The translations under genes were made by a program, and so were the position numbers. A stretch of 14,250 bases of DNA from UBA6814 sp040753075 (GTDB lineage: Bacteria > Desulfobacterota > Desulfovibrionia > Desulfovibrionales > Desulfovibrionaceae): positions 1 to 14,250 of the forward strand of contig JBFMHA010000083.1 in assembly GCA_040753075.1 (NCBI GenBank), in the 5' to 3' direction. This document shows, in pieces, positions 13,055-14,250 of this stretch (position 1 is its first letter; every line of letters begins with the position of its first letter). The notes beneath the pieces were generated by a model, which worked only from the letters and a program-made list of their open reading frames with translations, did no database searches and was not told where the DNA came from.

Positions 13055-13954
13055 ATGTACGCCTACGCCAACCGGGTGAAGCCCGGAGTCGAATACGACC
13101 TGCACAACCACTCCGACCGCTCCAAGGACGGACGCACCCCGGGCCGCCGGCTCATCGACCTGGCCGCCCACCGCGGCCTGCGCGGGCTGGGCATCTGCGA
13201 CCACGACGAGTTCCCGGACGAGTCCCTCTACGCCCACGCCCGGCGCAAGGGCGTGCGCCTGGCCCTGGGCATCGAGTTCACCTGCGACAAGGCCCACGTC
13301 ATCGGATTCGGCCTCTCGCCCTCCAAGGCCGACCGCAAGGCCATGGAGCAGCGCTTCACGGCCCTGCGCGCCAACGCCGTGCGGGTGGCGCAGCAGATCC
13401 TGGCCGGCCTGGCCGGCCTGGGCCTGCCCATCCCGGAGGAGCGGCTGCGCGCCTTTGCCGGCAAGGAGCCGCAGAAGGCCTTCATCATGAAGTACCTGGT
13501 GGAGGAGCTGGGGCTCTTCGCCACCTGGGCCGAGGCGCGGGCCTTCCTGCGCAGCGAGGGCCTGGCCGCGCAGGACAGCGAGGGCCTGCCCCCCCTGCAC
13601 CCGGCCGAGGCCGTGGCCCTCATCCGCCGCAGCGGCGGGGTGAGCGTCTGGGCGCATCCCCTCCTGAGCCCCGAGCATCTGCGCGAGGGCTATCTGCGCG
13701 ACATGCGCGACGCCGGCCTGGACGCGGTGGAGGCGGTCTACGCCTACGGCGAAAACGGCTACTCCGGGCCGGAGAGCAACGCGGTGCTGGAGGCCCGCAC
13801 CCTGGCCATGATCCGGGACACCGGCCTGGCGGTGAGCGGCGGCTCGGACAGCCACTACCCGGTGAAGACCGACCTGGACCGCCGCCCCATCCGGCCCGGC
13901 GACCGCGGGATCACCGCCCAGGAGACCGAGCCCTTCGCCCGCATCTTCGCGTAA
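13055..13954 (+). CDS. PHP-domain metal-dependent phosphoesterase
   Basis: 299-aa PHP-family protein with all metal-binding blocks visible: YDLHNHSDRSKDGRT (H17, H19), CDHDE (D49, H50), GIEFT (E74), HVIGFG, WAHPLL (H201) and SGGSDSHYP (D265, H267). Length and order match the TrpH/YciV group, which hydrolyse 3',5'-nucleoside bisphosphates or trim RNA 5' ends; histidinol-phosphatase-like activity is a weaker alternative. A helical insertion (about 95-165) separates the blocks, as in that group. The ATG comes 1 nt after the stop of the activator gene, so translation is coupled; no independent strong ribosome-binding site is seen. The substrate and the link to the CBB genes are unknown. Confidence 0.88.
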   Translation: MYAYANRVKPGVEYDLHNHSDRSKDGRTPGRRLIDLAAHRGLRGLGICDHDEFPDESLYAHARRKGVRLALGIEFTCDKAHVIGFGLSPSKADRKAMEQRFTALRANAVRVAQQILAGLAGLGLPIPEERLRAFAGKEPQKAFIMKYLVEELGLFATWAEARAFLRSEGLAAQDSEGLPPLHPAEAVALIRRSGGVSVWAHPLLSPEHLREGYLRDMRDAGLDAVEAVYAYGENGYSGPESNAVLEARTLAMIRDTGLAVSGGSDSHYPVKTDLDRRPIRPGDRGITAQETEPFARIFA

Positions 13955-13957
13955 GCC

Positions 13958-14042
13958 GGGCGGGGCCCGGGGCTGATGCGCCAGCCGTGGCGCACGGCCC
14001 TGCCCCGGGGCCGCACCGTGCCACGGCGGCCACGCCCCGCCC
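13958..14042 (+). terminator. Nested GC-rich hairpin after the PHP gene
   Basis: Three nested inverted repeats are present: GGGCGGGG (13958-13965) with CCCCGCCC (14035-14042); GGCCCGGGGC (13964-13973) with GCCCCGGGGCC (14002-14012); and an inner perfect 7-bp stem TGCGCCA-GCCG-TGGCGCA (13977-13994). It begins 4 nt after the PHP stop codon. There is no T-tract, so it may be an mRNA end-stabiliser or a Rho-assisted end. Confidence 0.5.
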
Positions 14043-14064
14043 CGAACCCGCCCGGACAACCCGC

Positions 14065-14083
14065 TGGAATCAAAAGAATTCCA
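14065..14083. promoter_or_regulatory. Operator-like dyad TGGAAT-N7-ATTCCA
   Basis: A perfect 6-bp inverted repeat with an A-rich 7-bp centre, in one of the few AT-rich patches of the window. It lies 86 bp upstream of the ATG at 14169. It has the shape of a dimeric regulator site; the regulator is unknown. Confidence 0.35.
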
Positions 14084-14098
14084 CCCGAAAACGTGGCC

Positions 14099-14113
14099 GG
14101 CACGGCCCTTGGA
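14099..14113 (+). promoter_or_regulatory. Degenerate sigma-54-like site upstream of the last ORF
   Basis: GGCACG-GCCC-TTGGA matches the -24/-12 spacing, with CGGCACG for TGGCACG and TTGGA for TTGCW. The conserved C of the -12 element is replaced by G, which weakens the case. It lies 55 bp before the ATG at 14169, with the dyad at 14065 upstream where an activator could sit. Confidence 0.25.
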
Positions 14114-14168
14114 AGAGACCTGGCGTCGGGCAGTCCCGCCCGGCACGGCTCAACCCCAGGAGGCCGCC

Positions 14169-14250
14169 ATGACCGCGTTCGCACCTCCCCCCCCGCCCCC
14201 CCCCGCCCCCCGCCCCCCCCCCGCCCCCCAAACCCCGGCCCCGGGCCCCC
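14169..14250 (+). CDS. Start of a proline-rich protein (3' partial)
   Basis: ATG 14169 follows a perfect AGGAGG (14158-14163) with a 5-nt gap, so a gene very probably starts here. The visible 27 codons read MTAFAPPPPPPPAPRPPPAP and onward, almost all Pro and Ala, and run off the window. The DNA becomes nearly pure C with occasional G. It may be a genuine Pro-rich N terminus or a sequence-quality artefact at a contig end, so the residues beyond about codon 6 should not be trusted. No function can be assigned. Confidence 0.5.
   Translation, partial: MTAFAPPPPPPPAPRPPPAPQTPAPGP

Noticed and set aside
10609..13056. 815-codon minus-strand open frame over gap and the activator gene
   Set aside because: High GC makes long antisense frames. 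It lies opposite two clearly conserved genes and its translation has no family motifs.

Overview
The window is a very GC-rich chromosomal segment (above 70% G+C by eye) holding most of a Calvin-Benson-Bassham (CBB) gene set built around a form II RuBisCO. The genes share one strong codon bias, lie mostly on the + strand in short-spaced operons, and carry clear Shine-Dalgarno sites. The combination suggests a high-GC, non-photosynthetic proteobacterium or desulfobacterote: a form II RuBisCO without small subunit, a cobaltochelatase-type VWA protein, a geranylgeranyl-reductase-family flavoprotein, a sigma-54 activator and a GCAGGCCGTT-bounded palindromic element. A Desulfovibrio-like sulfate reducer would fit, but this is inference from style and context; no rRNA or lineage marker is present.

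Layout. 1-971 (+) is the C-terminal part of a Mg/Co-chelatase-like subunit (acidic linker plus VWA domain), cut by the window edge. A convergent LysR gene, cbbR (1124-2059, -), probably starts at TTG. It is divergent from cbbM (2187-3581), and an AT-rich island between them holds CbbR-type half-sites. cbbM is followed at once by cbbY (3584-4408, predicted xylulose-1,5-bisphosphate phosphatase) and a geranylgeranyl-reductase-like FAD oxidoreductase (4416-5639). A 468-bp spacer follows, with two copies of a palindromic repeat and terminator-like hairpins. The second operon begins with a 43-codon gene (6108-6239), then transketolase (6254-8257), class II fructose-bisphosphate aldolase (8287-9336) and ribulose-phosphate 3-epimerase (9333-10076). 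A hairpin-rich spacer, a 55-codon gene (10286-10453) and a 125-bp inverted-repeat element separate this from gap (10624-11622). Next come a sigma-54 activator with a Rossmann-like N-terminal domain (11695-13053) and a PHP-family phosphoesterase (13055-13954). The last 300 bp hold a nested hairpin, an operator-like dyad and the start of a proline-rich reading frame running into C-rich low-complexity sequence.

How the genes work together. CbbM fixes CO2 onto ribulose-1,5-bisphosphate; CbbY would remove the misfire inhibitor xylulose-1,5-bisphosphate; GAPDH reduces the 3-phosphoglycerate-derived 1,3-bisphosphoglycerate; and aldolase, transketolase and epimerase regenerate pentose phosphate. Phosphoribulokinase, phosphoglycerate kinase, ribose-5-phosphate isomerase and FBPase/SBPase are not in the window, so the cycle is incomplete here and must be completed elsewhere or serve another purpose. 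Control appears two-tiered: CbbR at cbbM, and a sigma-54 activator with a possible dinucleotide-sensing domain beside gap. The most novel-looking points are that activator, the flavoprotein inside the cbbM operon, the two small genes and the palindromic repeats.
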